Part shown: one piece after another, positions 27,188 through 36,390 of the stretch | Position numbering within the stretch: position 1 is the stretch's first letter | Layout: each line of letters opens with the position of its first letter | Origin: Anatilimnocola aggregata | Lineage (GTDB): Bacteria > Planctomycetota > Planctomycetia > Pirellulales > Pirellulaceae | NCBI RefSeq assembly: GCF_007747655.1 | Contig: NZ_CP036274.1 | Location: 5,208,001 to 5,272,000, forward strand | Direction of reading: 5' to 3' | DNA length: 64,000 bases | Notes under the pieces: generated by a model | What the model was told of the DNA's origin: nothing | The model's input: only the letters and a program-made list of their open reading frames with translations | The model's database searches: none | Program-made: the position numbers and the translations under genes

Positions 27188-29620
27188 CTATTTCTTGGGA
27201 TAGGCGATCTTCGTCTTGCCGATCGTGCCATTGAACTTGAACGGTGCCTGATCGAAGTAATCGAGCGAGACTGGGGAATCCAGGTCGGCACCGATGTCGA
27301 AGGTCGCATTCGAAGTGAAGTGCAGGGACATGGCGGCCGGAACTCGCCCTTGTGCCACGTCTTTACCGTTCACTTTAAGCGTGACATCCATCGACCCGCC
27401 GATTTTACCGACCAATTTGGATTCGACTTCAATCTTCACCTTGCCTGTCGGCAGCTTGTCATTGGACTTGAGCTTGGTGCGCTGAATCTCAAACAGGTTG
27501 AACTCGTAGCACAGAAAGCCGTCTTTTACGTAGCAGGTGATGCCGCCGGAAAACCCAGCCAGCGCATAGAGCACGCCGTTCGCGTTTTTCGGAACGTCCA
27601 CCTCCATGCTCACCAAGCTGTCTTGTTTGCCGAGCTTGGGCGCGGCGGATTCTGGCATGCGGGTGATGGGGACATCAAAGGTCCATTCCGTGAGCGCGGA
27701 GGCGGGCGCGTCCTCGGGATGGAACATGGCGGTGGACCACAAGCCGCCACCGATGGGCAGGTTCTTGTTCTTCGTGGATTCGAGCAAGAAGAGCAGTTTC
27801 AGCTCTTCAAGTTTCTTTGGATTCGTGGCAGCGAGATCATTCGCCTGGCTCCAGTCTTCATTGAGGTTGTAAAGCTCCCACTTGTCCGTCAGCGGCGACC
27901 ATTCCTTGATGCCCTTCGGCAGCCCTCCGACCCACGGTTCACGCGGGCCGGGAGCACTTGCGAACCAGCCGTCGTGGTAAATGCCGCGGCTGGCCATGAT
28001 GTCGAAGAACTGCGTCTTCCGCGTTCCCTGCGCATTGGCATCGCCCAACGCGTAGGTCATGCTGACACCGTCGATCGAATCCTGCTCGAACCCATTCACG
28101 ACTTTCGGTGGCGTGATCTTGGTCAGCTCGTAGATGGTTGGCACGATGTCGATGACGTGATGGAACTGCGGTCGCGCCGTCGGGTCTGCCTTGATCCGCT
28201 TCGGCCAGGAGACGGCCATCGGCTGGCGAGTGCCGCCGAAGTGGGCTCCGACGAGCTTGGTGGATTTGTAGGGCGTGCTACCCGCCCAGGCCCAGCCAGC
28301 GTGATACATGTTGTCGGTCTTCGGACCGCCCAGCGCGTTGAGGCCGCCGAGTTCCTTCAGCGCCTCAAGGTGCTGTGAAATCTTGGTCGGGATGCCATTC
28401 TGCGCGAGCTGCTCGCTGATGGTGCCATACAGCCCTTCAGCAGAAGACCCGTTATCGCCCCAGATGTAAAAGATAAGCGTGTTATCGAGTTTGCCCTGGC
28501 GTTCGATTTCATCAATCACGCGTCCCGCGTTGTAGTCGGCGTGCTCGGTGAAACCGGCGAAGACTTCCATTAGACGACGCTGGAACGGCTTTTCCGCTTC
28601 GGGAATCGAATCCCACGACGCGAGCGACTCGGGGCGCGGCGTGAGCTGTGCGGACTGCGGAATCCAGCCCTTGGCCTTCGCCTTGGCAAAGACGCGTTCG
28701 CGATACTTGTCCCAGCCGTCGTCGAACTTGCCCTTGTACTTGTCAGCCCAGTCCTTCATCACTTGATGCGGACCGTGCGAGGCGCCGGGTGCCCAATACA
28801 TGAAGAACGGCTTGTCCGGGGCGTACGCCTTCTGTTCCCGTAGCCAAGTGATCGCGTCCTGCGCGATGTCATCCGTGAGGTGGTAGCCCTTGGGGAGATG
28901 ATCGGTAACCGGAGATGTGTTGCGGGTCAACGTCGGATCATACTGCGAAGCCTCGCCGGCGAGGAAGCCGTAGAAATACTCGAATCCATAGCCGGTGGGC
29001 CAATACTCGAATGGCCCTTTGGAGGTGATCTGCTCTTCCGGCGTGTTGTGCCATTTACCCCAGGCGCCGGTGTTGTAGCCGTAGTTCTTGAGCACTTCGG
29101 CGACCGTGGCTGAGGACTTCGGGATCGTACCACTGAATCCGTCGAAGTCGTTGGCGATCGCCGCGATCTGACCGTTGCCGACGCGGGTGTGATTGCGCCC
29201 GGTGAGCAGTGCTGCCCGCGTGGGGGAGCACATGGCCGTGGAGTGGAAGCGATTGAACGAAACACCCAACTTCGCCACGCGATCGAGCGTCGGCGTATTG
29301 ATTTCGCCGCCATAGGTCGAGGCTGTACCCGGTCCTACGTCGTCCATGAGGATGACGAGGATATTCGGCGCACCTGCGGCCAGCCGCTTTGGCTCGACGC
29401 GTTTCTTGTAGGTGGAATCCTGGATCGTCAGGCCAGGAGTGGAGGCGGAAGGCGTTGGGGGAAAGGGAAGGAGCGAACCATCCACGACGAGGACGGCCTC
29501 CTTCACTTGGGCCTTGTTTTCCTGGGCTATCGCATTGGTCCATTGGCCAGAAACGGTCATCGATCCGAGCGCAGCCTCGACCGTGCCAAGCACGGCCAGT
29601 AGCAGGAGTCGCGTACGCAT
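27188..29620 (-). CDS. Secreted arylsulfatase, paralogue of the downstream gene
   Basis: 810 residues with an N-terminal signal (RTRLLLLAVLGTVEAALG). Metal ligands lie in ILVILMDDVGPG, the formylglycine motif is C131-S-P-T-R, and GKWHNTP and WGDNGSSAEGLYG are conserved. It resembles the neighbouring 784-residue sulfatase along its whole length, indicating tandem duplication, but has diverged enough to suggest a different substrate. It starts 25 bp after the 2H-HAD fusion gene and sits in the same presumed operon. Confidence 0.94.
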   Translation of the reverse strand: MRTRLLLLAVLGTVEAALGSMTVSGQWTNAIAQENKAQVKEAVLVVDGSLLPFPPTPSASTPGLTIQDSTYKKRVEPKRLAAGAPNILVILMDDVGPGTASTYGGEINTPTLDRVAKLGVSFNRFHSTAMCSPTRAALLTGRNHTRVGNGQIAAIANDFDGFSGTIPKSSATVAEVLKNYGYNTGAWGKWHNTPEEQITSKGPFEYWPTGYGFEYFYGFLAGEASQYDPTLTRNTSPVTDHLPKGYHLTDDIAQDAITWLREQKAYAPDKPFFMYWAPGASHGPHQVMKDWADKYKGKFDDGWDKYRERVFAKAKAKGWIPQSAQLTPRPESLASWDSIPEAEKPFQRRLMEVFAGFTEHADYNAGRVIDEIERQGKLDNTLIFYIWGDNGSSAEGLYGTISEQLAQNGIPTKISQHLEALKELGGLNALGGPKTDNMYHAGWAWAGSTPYKSTKLVGAHFGGTRQPMAVSWPKRIKADPTARPQFHHVIDIVPTIYELTKITPPKVVNGFEQDSIDGVSMTYALGDANAQGTRKTQFFDIMASRGIYHDGWFASAPGPREPWVGGLPKGIKEWSPLTDKWELYNLNEDWSQANDLAATNPKKLEELKLLFLLESTKNKNLPIGGGLWSTAMFHPEDAPASALTEWTFDVPITRMPESAAPKLGKQDSLVSMEVDVPKNANGVLYALAGFSGGITCYVKDGFLCYEFNLFEIQRTKLKSNDKLPTGKVKIEVESKLVGKIGGSMDVTLKVNGKDVAQGRVPAAMSLHFTSNATFDIGADLDSPVSLDYFDQAPFKFNGTIGKTKIAYPKK

Positions 29621-29645
29621 GAGAGCTCCTCTTTGTAGGTTTCAA

Positions 29646-31289
29646 TTACTTCTTGGTCGGGAAAACCGTCTTCCAGTCGTCCTTCATGTTCACTACGGTC
29701 CAGTTCCGCTTCGACGCTTCGTCGAGGCCTTTGTCGAGTCGGCCGAGTCCGGCTTTTCGGTCGTAAGCGTACTCCCGCTCCGCGTCGGTGTGATGAATGA
29801 TGAGCCCGAACCGCGGCCCTTTCGCGGTCGTGGTCCATTCGATCATTTCGAAGTCGCCGTCCGAGTTGCCGAAGGCCATGATCGGTCGCCGCCCGATGAA
29901 TCTGTTGATGGCAACTGGTTTCCCGGCCTTGTCGTCGTTGAAGTCGAGTTGGGGCAACCGGACCAACACCGGGTTTCCATCGCGGAGTTCGTACTTCGTC
30001 TCAATGCTGCTGCCGATGATTTGCTCGGGAGGTATGCCGTAGACCTTTTCCATCCACGGCCGCATAAATTCAATCCCTCCGCCGGAGACAACATACGTCT
30101 TAAAGCCGTTGGCCCGCAGATAGGTGAGGACTTCGAGCATCGGCTGGTAGACGAGTTCCGTGTACGGTCGCTTGAACTGCGGGTGCTTCGCGGTGGCGAT
30201 CCAATCCTTAACAATGGCCTCGAACTCGTTCGTGGTCATGCCTGCGTGGCTGGCCATCATCAGTTCGAACAGTCCGCGCTCGCCGTTGGTGAAGATGGCT
30301 TTTATGTCGTCTTCGAGGGCACCCTTGAACGGCTGCTTCTCCTTCCACTCCGGGTGCTTCGGGGCGAGAGCCTTGACTCGGTCGATGGCGAAATAGAGTT
30401 GGACGGGAATCGGCATTTCACACCAAAGCGTGCCGTCGTTGTCGAAGGTGGCGATGCGCTCAGCCACCGGAACGAAGTCCGGTGAGCCATCCTTGGTGAC
30501 TTTCATCACGAAGTCGATGATCGACTGTTTGGAATTGGTGTCATTCCACGATGGCAACGGATCGGCGGGGGCTGAAGTCCACAGTAGTTTCTGGGCCGTG
30601 CCGAAGTCACCGAGTTGATACACGGCGACGCCACGAGCCTTGAAGGTGAACGACTTAAACGGTTCGGCCTTGAGCTTGTCAAGGAACTCGCGGGTGCCGA
30701 GACCGACGGTGACGTGCGGGTTGAAGTTCTTGCCGCTGGATTTGGAAACAAATCCCGTGACGTAGTCGATAAGTCCCGGAACCATCGCGCCCCCGTCCGG
30801 CTTGGGCACAAACGCCGCATCGGTCCCCTTGTCGGCTGTGTACAGACCTACAGCGTCGATCAGTTTCTGTTGAAGTCGAAGCAAGTCCCTGGTCGGTTCG
30901 ATCACGATTCCGGCGACCCCCAGATTCCCGCTAGGGATGTCGTAATACCCCTTCGTCTTCAACTCCCACTCCGTCGGGTTTTCGTCCTTCGTTACCTTGG
31001 CGACAGCCGCATACACCTTGTCCAGTTCGCTGGTGCGCACGAACGTCTGGATAATAGTGATGTGTGGAGCGTGGTCGGCATCGAGGGCGAAGCTTTTTGG
31101 GTAGTCGACGCGCAATCGGTCGTTTGCCGCCCGTGCGTGGTCGATCATCACTCGATCCGGGTTGAGCAGGATGTCGATCGCCGTCACTACGGAAGCGGCT
31201 TGCGGGCCTTGCCCCCACACGAGCCTTGGAGAGAGAAACGCGAGGCCCCAGATCGCGAATGCAAGAAGCGAAAGGCGAATCGTTGTCAT
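29646..31289 (-). CDS. Secreted 2H-phosphoesterase / HAD-phosphatase fusion
   Basis: 547 residues from the ATG at 31289 (MTTIRLSLLAFAIWGLAFL, a signal peptide). The N-terminal domain has two His-x-Thr motifs, PHITI at 75-79 and PHVTV at 191-195, the signature of 2H phosphoesterases (LigT/cyclic phosphodiesterase fold). The C-terminal domain is a HAD hydrolase: motif I FDNDGTLW (Asp283, Asp285), motif II YVVSGGG and motif III GNSDGDFEM. A bifunctional periplasmic phosphoesterase-phosphatase, opening a cyclic phosphate and then removing it, is a reasonable inference. Genes for secreted HAD proteins are known beside arylsulfatases; the fused 2H domain is unusual. Confidence 0.82.
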   Translation of the reverse strand: MTTIRLSLLAFAIWGLAFLSPRLVWGQGPQAASVVTAIDILLNPDRVMIDHARAANDRLRVDYPKSFALDADHAPHITIIQTFVRTSELDKVYAAVAKVTKDENPTEWELKTKGYYDIPSGNLGVAGIVIEPTRDLLRLQQKLIDAVGLYTADKGTDAAFVPKPDGGAMVPGLIDYVTGFVSKSSGKNFNPHVTVGLGTREFLDKLKAEPFKSFTFKARGVAVYQLGDFGTAQKLLWTSAPADPLPSWNDTNSKQSIIDFVMKVTKDGSPDFVPVAERIATFDNDGTLWCEMPIPVQLYFAIDRVKALAPKHPEWKEKQPFKGALEDDIKAIFTNGERGLFELMMASHAGMTTNEFEAIVKDWIATAKHPQFKRPYTELVYQPMLEVLTYLRANGFKTYVVSGGGIEFMRPWMEKVYGIPPEQIIGSSIETKYELRDGNPVLVRLPQLDFNDDKAGKPVAINRFIGRRPIMAFGNSDGDFEMIEWTTTAKGPRFGLIIHHTDAEREYAYDRKAGLGRLDKGLDEASKRNWTVVNMKDDWKTVFPTKK

Positions 31290-31367
31290 CGCGGTCTCTT
31301 GAAGGGCACTATTTTGGGGAAATGGAGCGGCCGGCAAGATGGCCGACCGCTCGGAGAACGGAGTAAC

Positions 31368-32969
31368 CTACTTTGCGGGGACTTCCTTCAGCTTCTGCAT
31401 GACCTCGTCCAGGTTGAAACTGGCAGCCTTTTGACGCTGCGGGTAGTCCTTGAACGTCAGCAGGAACTTGCCGATGTAGTCCTGCGCGGGAACGAGCAAA
31501 AAGGCGTGGCTGAACAGCCAATCGTAGTAGGTGTTCGAGGTGACCTGTGCTCGCTCGTAAGGATCCATTCGCAAGTTGAAGATCAACGGTACGCGGAGCG
31601 TCACGAAGGGGTCGGCCCAGACTTTAAGCGTGCCTTGCGTGCGCTGTTCCATGAAAACCAGCTTCCAATTGTCGTACCGCATGGCCACCACCTGCTGATC
31701 GTCGTTGCAATAAATGAACGACTCGCGCGGGGACTTCTCCGTCTTGCCGGTCAGGTAGGGAACGAGATTGAAGCCATCGAGATGCACTTTGTAGGTCATG
31801 TCACCGACCTGGTGCCCTTTGAGCAGTTTGTTGGTGACGTCGGTATCGCCGGCCATTGCCAGAAGCGTCGGCAGCCAGTCGTGATGACCGACGATGTCGT
31901 TGGAGACGCTGCCAGGCTTGATCTTGTTCGGCCACTTGACCATGCAAGGAACACGATAGGCTCCTTCCCAGTTCGTGTTCTTCTCGTTCCGGAACGGAGT
32001 CATCGCGCCGTCCGGCCAGGTATTCATATGCGGTCCGTTATCGGTGCTGTACATCACAAAGGTATCGCCAGCGATTCCGGCATCATCGAGAGCCTTGAGT
32101 ACCGTTCCCACATTCCGATCGTGGTCGATCATCACGTCGTGATACTCGCTCTGCCAGCGGCCCGACTGTCCCTTGCTCTCCGGCTTCGGATACGTCCGAG
32201 CGTGCATGTGCGTGAAGTTCACCCACACGAAGAAAGGCTTGTTGGTCTTGGACTGGCGTTGGATGAAGTCGGCGGCGCGACCAGCGACGTCGTCGTCGAT
32301 CGTCTCCATCCGCTTCTTGGTCAGCGGGCCAGTGTCTTTGATGATTTGCCTGCCGACCCGGCCGAAGCGCGGGTCGATGGTCGGGTCATCGTTGAACGTG
32401 GCTTTGCAGTCCATCACGCCGCGGGGTCCGTACTTCGCGCGGAAGGCTGGATCCTTGGGATAGTCGGGATGCTCGGGTTCCTCTTCCGCATTCAAGTGAT
32501 AGAGATTGCCGTAAAACTCGTCGAAGCCATGCACGGTTGGCAGAAACTCGTTCCGGTCGCCCAAATGGTTCTTGCCGAATTGGCCCGTCGTGTAGCCCAG
32601 CGGTTTGAGCAATTCGGCGATGGTTGGGTCTTCCTTCTGCAGGCCCAAGGTGGCTGCTGGCAGGCCGACTTTGGTCATGCCCGTGCGCAGACCATGCTGC
32701 CCCGTGAGAAACGAGGCCCGCCCTGCGGTGCAACTTTGCTCCGCGTAATAGTCGGTGAACATCATCCCTTCCTTGGCGAGGCGGTCGATGTTCGGCGTCT
32801 TGTAACCCATCACGCCATGAGAGTAGGCGCTGACGTTCGACTGCCCAATGTCGTCGCCCCAGATGATGACGATATTCGGCCGCTTGCTCTGGGCCGAAGT
32901 GAACAGCGGCGAGAGCAGCGTGATCGTCAGCAGTGCGATAAACGCGCCGCACATTCGCTTGAGATTCAT
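31368..32969 (-). CDS. Secreted sulfatase with CxAxR-type motif
   Basis: 533 residues from the ATG at 32969 with a signal peptide (IALLTITLLSPLFTSAQ). Metal-binding IVIIWGDDIG opens the domain, and the formylglycine motif is C80-T-A-G-R, the CxAxR variant rather than CxPxR. GKNHLGD and YSTDNGPH supply further active-site residues. The Cys is retained, so maturation to formylglycine is expected. It stands between the aquaporin gene (29 bp upstream) and the 2H-HAD fusion and is distant in sequence from the two long arylsulfatases of the same operon. Confidence 0.93.
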   Translation of the reverse strand: MNLKRMCGAFIALLTITLLSPLFTSAQSKRPNIVIIWGDDIGQSNVSAYSHGVMGYKTPNIDRLAKEGMMFTDYYAEQSCTAGRASFLTGQHGLRTGMTKVGLPAATLGLQKEDPTIAELLKPLGYTTGQFGKNHLGDRNEFLPTVHGFDEFYGNLYHLNAEEEPEHPDYPKDPAFRAKYGPRGVMDCKATFNDDPTIDPRFGRVGRQIIKDTGPLTKKRMETIDDDVAGRAADFIQRQSKTNKPFFVWVNFTHMHARTYPKPESKGQSGRWQSEYHDVMIDHDRNVGTVLKALDDAGIAGDTFVMYSTDNGPHMNTWPDGAMTPFRNEKNTNWEGAYRVPCMVKWPNKIKPGSVSNDIVGHHDWLPTLLAMAGDTDVTNKLLKGHQVGDMTYKVHLDGFNLVPYLTGKTEKSPRESFIYCNDDQQVVAMRYDNWKLVFMEQRTQGTLKVWADPFVTLRVPLIFNLRMDPYERAQVTSNTYYDWLFSHAFLLVPAQDYIGKFLLTFKDYPQRQKAASFNLDEVMQKLKEVPAK

Positions 32970-32998
32970 GGTGTTAGCTCCTGCGGGAAACAAAAGAG

Positions 32999-33703
32999 TT
33001 ATTTCGCGTCTGTGACTTCAAAGACCGACCGATACACGACACCCGCGACTGCCGCGCCCAGGATCGGTGCAAGCCAAAACAGCCATAGTTGACTCACGGC
33101 CCAACCCATCACGAAGATTGCGGGGCCAGTCGATCGTGCTGGGTTGACCGAGAGATTCGTGACGGGGATGCCGATCAGATGGATCAGCGTCAGGCCCAAA
33201 CCGATAGCGATCGGCGCGAAGCCTTGCGGCGCTCGCTTGTCGGTCGCGCCGAGGATAATCAGCAAGAACATGAAAGTGAGGACGAACTCGGCGACGAATC
33301 CTGCCAGTAAGGAATAGCCGCCAGGCGAATGTTCGCCGTAGCCGTTGGAGGCGAATCCGTCCGCCAACTTGAAGTCGGCTTTTCCTGAAGCGATCAGATA
33401 GAGCATCCCAGCACCGGCAATTCCTCCCACCACTTGAGCAATGATGTAAGGGGCAAGCTCAGCGATCTTAAAACGCCCTCCCGCCACCAAACCGATAGAG
33501 ACGGCGGGATTCAAATGGCAGCCCGAAATATGGCCAATCGCATACGCCATCGTGAGGACCGTTAGCCCGAAAGCGAATGACACGCCGAGCAGTCCGATGC
33601 CCACCTCGGGAAAAGCCGCCGCCAGTACGGCACTGCCACAGCCCCCGAAGACGAGCCAGAACGTGCCGATAAACTCCGCAGTACAACGTTTACTGAGATC
33701 CAC
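32999..33703 (-). CDS. aqpZ: Aquaporin, AqpZ type
   Basis: A 234-residue channel with six membrane helices and both NPA boxes: HLNPAVS (Asn65) and VNPARS (Asn187). The aromatic/Arg filter neighbourhood around [11 protein letters not shown] is that of water-selective AqpZ rather than glycerol facilitators, though substrate choice cannot be proven by eye. It resides in the inner membrane. It sits inside the sulfatase run, 62 bp after the Gly-rich protein gene; a link to osmotic balance during polymer use is speculative. Confidence 0.93.
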   Translation of the reverse strand: MDLSKRCTAEFIGTFWLVFGGCGSAVLAAAFPEVGIGLLGVSFAFGLTVLTMAYAIGHISGCHLNPAVSIGLVAGGRFKIAELAPYIIAQVVGGIAGAGMLYLIASGKADFKLADGFASNGYGEHSPGGYSLLAGFVAEFVLTFMFLLIILGATDKRAPQGFAPIAIGLGLTLIHLIGIPVTNLSVNPARSTGPAIFVMGWAVSQLWLFWLAPILGAAVAGVVYRSVFEVTDAK

Positions 33704-33731
33704 TTATGGTTTCCTATTGTGAACGCCTGTG

Positions 33732-33747
33732 ATGTCCAAGTGGACAT
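33732..33747. promoter_or_regulatory. Perfect palindrome upstream of aqpZ
   Basis: ATGTCCAAGTGGACAT has 7-bp arms around AG, 28 bp before the aquaporin ATG and 19 bp after the stop of the preceding gene. It could be an operator or a processing hairpin; no T-run follows, so it is not an intrinsic terminator. Confidence 0.3.
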
Positions 33748-33765
33748 TGAGATGTGATGCGTGAA

Positions 33766-35154
33766 TTACTTCTGCTCTTCTTCTGGGGCCTGCAGCCGCA
33801 CAAGCAGCACCGGACCGGAACGCTCCTTGCCTTGATGAAGCAAAGCAGGGGCTTCATCCTGCGTCAGATTTTGGATGCCCGTTTCCAACACGACATCGGT
33901 GTTCTTGCCGTCGGCGAATCCGATGGCCGCGCGCTGACTGGCCTTGTCCAGCATGCCCTTCAGTGAACGGGAGACTTGCGTTGCCTCGTTGTAGTAGGTG
34001 CCGGCAACCACTCCCTGCTTATTCACGGCCAGTTCGAGCATGGCTTGGGAATCATTCACTCCTTCGCGTGTCAGCGCAAAGGTTCCCAGCGGAAGCCACT
34101 CCGTGTCCGTTACCTGCGCGGGAGCGGAAGCAACTAACGCTGTCGATTGCGCCGCATATTCCTCCGGTGTGCCGGCCGCCTGGCCGTCCACATAAACGAT
34201 ATTGTTCTCGTAGTACACATTGCCACCGGTACCGTAGGCGTAGTACCGAGGCTGAGCGCTGACCCATGCGGTTCCCATAAACGTACCGAAGCTGGCATAG
34301 GTGACCGGACGCCAACCGTAGTAGGCGCCCCGGTTGCCCCAGCCACCGTAGTAGGGATACCCGCCGACCGCTCCGCGACGATAAGCCCCATTGTTGTACG
34401 CCCCTGCATATCGGTTTCCGGCGTTCACGCGAACCTGATTACCGGTCGCGTGATGGTTATCCACCCAGGCCTTCTGGTTCTTCGAGTAGTCGACCGAATT
34501 GCCGACGTTGACATTGCCGACGTTGATGTTCGTCGAATTGTTGCCCCGATCGCCGACTTTCGGAAAATTGTCGTTGCCCAGGTTGGGCCGCCCTTGCTTA
34601 CCCAAGTCTGGGCGATCGACGCCTTGACTGCCGCCACCCAGAAAGTCATTCAGTTGAGATGACGAAGGTCCGCCTCCCGGTCGCGCAGCGACATTCGGCC
34701 GATCCGTTTTGCCGGGGACGTTGGGGCGCTCGACTCCGACCTTGGGCGGGTCGGTCTTGCCAGGACCGCGAGGCCCATCACCACCCAACTTTGGCGGCGT
34801 ATGGTTTCCAGCGGTTGGACGCTCAAATCCGCCATTCGGCTTTCCACCACCAGCGCCGATGTTTGGCCGCGATGCGCCACCACCCGGGTTCGTTACGTTC
34901 GGTTTGGAGATATTCGGCGCGCCACCGCCGGGCTTGCCGATGTTCGGCGCTCCTGCGTTGCCATGTGCCTTTGGAGCGCCACCGCTCGGCCTGGACATGG
35001 CCGGTCCCGCATTCCCTGGCCTGGGCGCGCTTGGCGCAGCATGGCCTCCACTGCGGCCACCTCCACCTCGCTGCGAGTATGCTTCCGTCGTTGTTAGAGC
35101 CAGGGCGGCGATGCCACCCAGATAAAGAAACATGACCTTCATTCGCTGCGTCAT
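33766..35154 (-). CDS. Secreted Gly/Pro/Asn-rich low-complexity protein
   Basis: 462 residues (an internal Met gives 458). A signal peptide (MFLYLGGIAALALTTTEAYS) is followed by about 230 residues rich in Gly, Pro, Asn and Lys with recurring PNIGKPGG- and RPNVPGK-like units. A Tyr/Gly-rich part comes next (AYNNGAYRRGAVGGYPYYGG), then a folded C-terminal domain of about 140 residues (PEEYAAQSTALVASAPAQVT ... TFALTREGVNDSQAMLELAV). Planctomycetes carry similar proteins annotated as mu-protocadherin-like. The low-complexity part probably extends through or outside the outer membrane. Function is unknown; it may be a surface or matrix protein. Confidence 0.7.
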   Translation of the reverse strand: MTQRMKVMFLYLGGIAALALTTTEAYSQRGGGGRSGGHAAPSAPRPGNAGPAMSRPSGGAPKAHGNAGAPNIGKPGGGAPNISKPNVTNPGGGASRPNIGAGGGKPNGGFERPTAGNHTPPKLGGDGPRGPGKTDPPKVGVERPNVPGKTDRPNVAARPGGGPSSSQLNDFLGGGSQGVDRPDLGKQGRPNLGNDNFPKVGDRGNNSTNINVGNVNVGNSVDYSKNQKAWVDNHHATGNQVRVNAGNRYAGAYNNGAYRRGAVGGYPYYGGWGNRGAYYGWRPVTYASFGTFMGTAWVSAQPRYYAYGTGGNVYYENNIVYVDGQAAGTPEEYAAQSTALVASAPAQVTDTEWLPLGTFALTREGVNDSQAMLELAVNKQGVVAGTYYNEATQVSRSLKGMLDKASQRAAIGFADGKNTDVVLETGIQNLTQDEAPALLHQGKERSGPVLLVRLQAPEEEQK

Positions 35155-35156
35155 GA

Positions 35157-35765
35157 TTACTTACCTCCCGCGGGTTTGAGTTCAGATGTCTTGCGAACCA
35201 GGACAACTTCGTCAGTGTCAGGCTGCAGTTCGCCATCGATTTCCCGGCTAACCGACTTCCAAGTGCATTTGTTGTCATCGACGAACGTGAAGACGTTGAT
35301 CGCCGACGCAATCCCACCGTCGGGGAGCGTATAATGCGCGCGAATGGTGTAGCGATTGCCTGATTGAGTCCAGGTGTCTTCGCCGAAACCGCCATCCGAA
35401 TCAAACGTCCATGAACGAATCGATTGTTGCGCCGGATCCCAGGCAATCACCTGCATGCCCGACATGCGAACATCCTTCTCGGTAATGATTCGGAACGAAC
35501 GAACAAGAAACGATCCATTCTTCGTAAAATGGCAGTTGAACTCGATCGGACGGTTCTCATCCTCGTTCACCCAATCCCCAACGAGCCAATCGAGGGTGTC
35601 GAGCGGGCTTTGCCGATCTGTTGCGACTGCCGCCTGAGTCTCCGCCGGGGGTGATTCCGAGCTCGCCTTGGGCACATCCTGCCCTGCGAACGATAAGGCA
35701 ACGACCCACCCTGCTGTGATTAGCACAGCAAGCAGTCCGAATGCCGCAAACCAACTTCGTCTCAT
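35157..35765 (-). CDS. Secreted beta-barrel-like protein of unknown function
   Basis: 202 residues with a signal/anchor (WFAAFGLLAVLITAGWVVALSF). The mature part begins LDTLDWLVGDWVNEDENRP and alternates short strands (FNCHFTKNGSFLVRSFRI, QSIRSWTFDSDGGFGEDTW), a lipocalin-like/DUF1579-like pattern. No catalytic motif is seen. It lies 2 bp from the Gly-rich protein gene and the two are certainly co-transcribed; they may work together at the cell surface. The fold call is by pattern only. Confidence 0.65.
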   Translation of the reverse strand: MRRSWFAAFGLLAVLITAGWVVALSFAGQDVPKASSESPPAETQAAVATDRQSPLDTLDWLVGDWVNEDENRPIEFNCHFTKNGSFLVRSFRIITEKDVRMSGMQVIAWDPAQQSIRSWTFDSDGGFGEDTWTQSGNRYTIRAHYTLPDGGIASAINVFTFVDDNKCTWKSVSREIDGELQPDTDEVVLVRKTSELKPAGGK

Positions 35766-35805
35766 GGTCAGGGTCCTCTATTGAATACTGGAACGATCAA
35801 TCGAT

Positions 35806-36192
35806 TTATGCTGGCGCGGAACACTGGCGATCGCACCCTAGCGCGTCCAAGGCCGGGCCGAGACCTGTCACTGCTGAACTTTTCTGTACGACGGCGATTG
35901 CCCCGCTGGCCAGGATTCGGTCGGTCAACGCTCGGTCGCTGTACGCACTGAGGGCAATCAGGTCCGTGTTGGGCAATCGCTCGTGAATCATTGCAATGAC
36001 GTTCTTTCCAGCGTTGTGCGGAAGTGACACATCAACGATCACCAGATCGGGCTTGAGTCGGTCCATCGTCTCTAGCAGCGATCGTACGTCGGCCACCATC
36101 ACAACCGCTTCAAATCGTTCGTCGAGCAGGGTGCGGATGGCTTCCAGCATGGGTGAGTGGCTGTCTGCGAGTAACACGCTTCCTCGACGCAT
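35806..36192 (-). CDS. Stand-alone response-regulator receiver domain
   Basis: 128 residues, one receiver domain only. Phospho-acceptor Asp54 lies in LVIVDVSLP and the conserved Lys in VVQKSSA. The usual acidic pair at positions 10-11 is Asp-Ser (LLADSHS), which may weaken metal binding. There is no output domain, so it probably acts as a phosphate sink or protein-binding switch. It follows the kinase/regulator pair at 36391-38858 on the same strand with a 198-bp gap. Confidence 0.82.
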   Translation of the reverse strand: MRRGSVLLADSHSPMLEAIRTLLDERFEAVVMVADVRSLLETMDRLKPDLVIVDVSLPHNAGKNVIAMIHERLPNTDLIALSAYSDRALTDRILASGAIAVVQKSSAVTGLGPALDALGCDRQCSAPA

Positions 36193-36390
36193 CGATTGGT
36201 CCAGTCATCGCAGCACGGCCCCGACCAATCGTCGGCGGAATGTAACGTCGCGACCGAGTATAGAAAATCGGCTGCCTGGAAAGCGATGAGTAAAACTACT
36301 CAAATCCAGTTAAGATTTGACTGTCAAAATCCGCAAAGAACGTAGACCACCGTCTCGGGTGTGCGTGGGAATGGGAGGTCCGCACAGCGC

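Noticed and set aside
30615-33092. Very long plus-strand open frame (825 codons) across the 2H-HAD and sulfatase genes
   Set aside because: It is antisense to two well-supported genes and its translation has Arg/His/Val-rich, motif-free composition, as expected from an antisense frame in GC-rich coding DNA.
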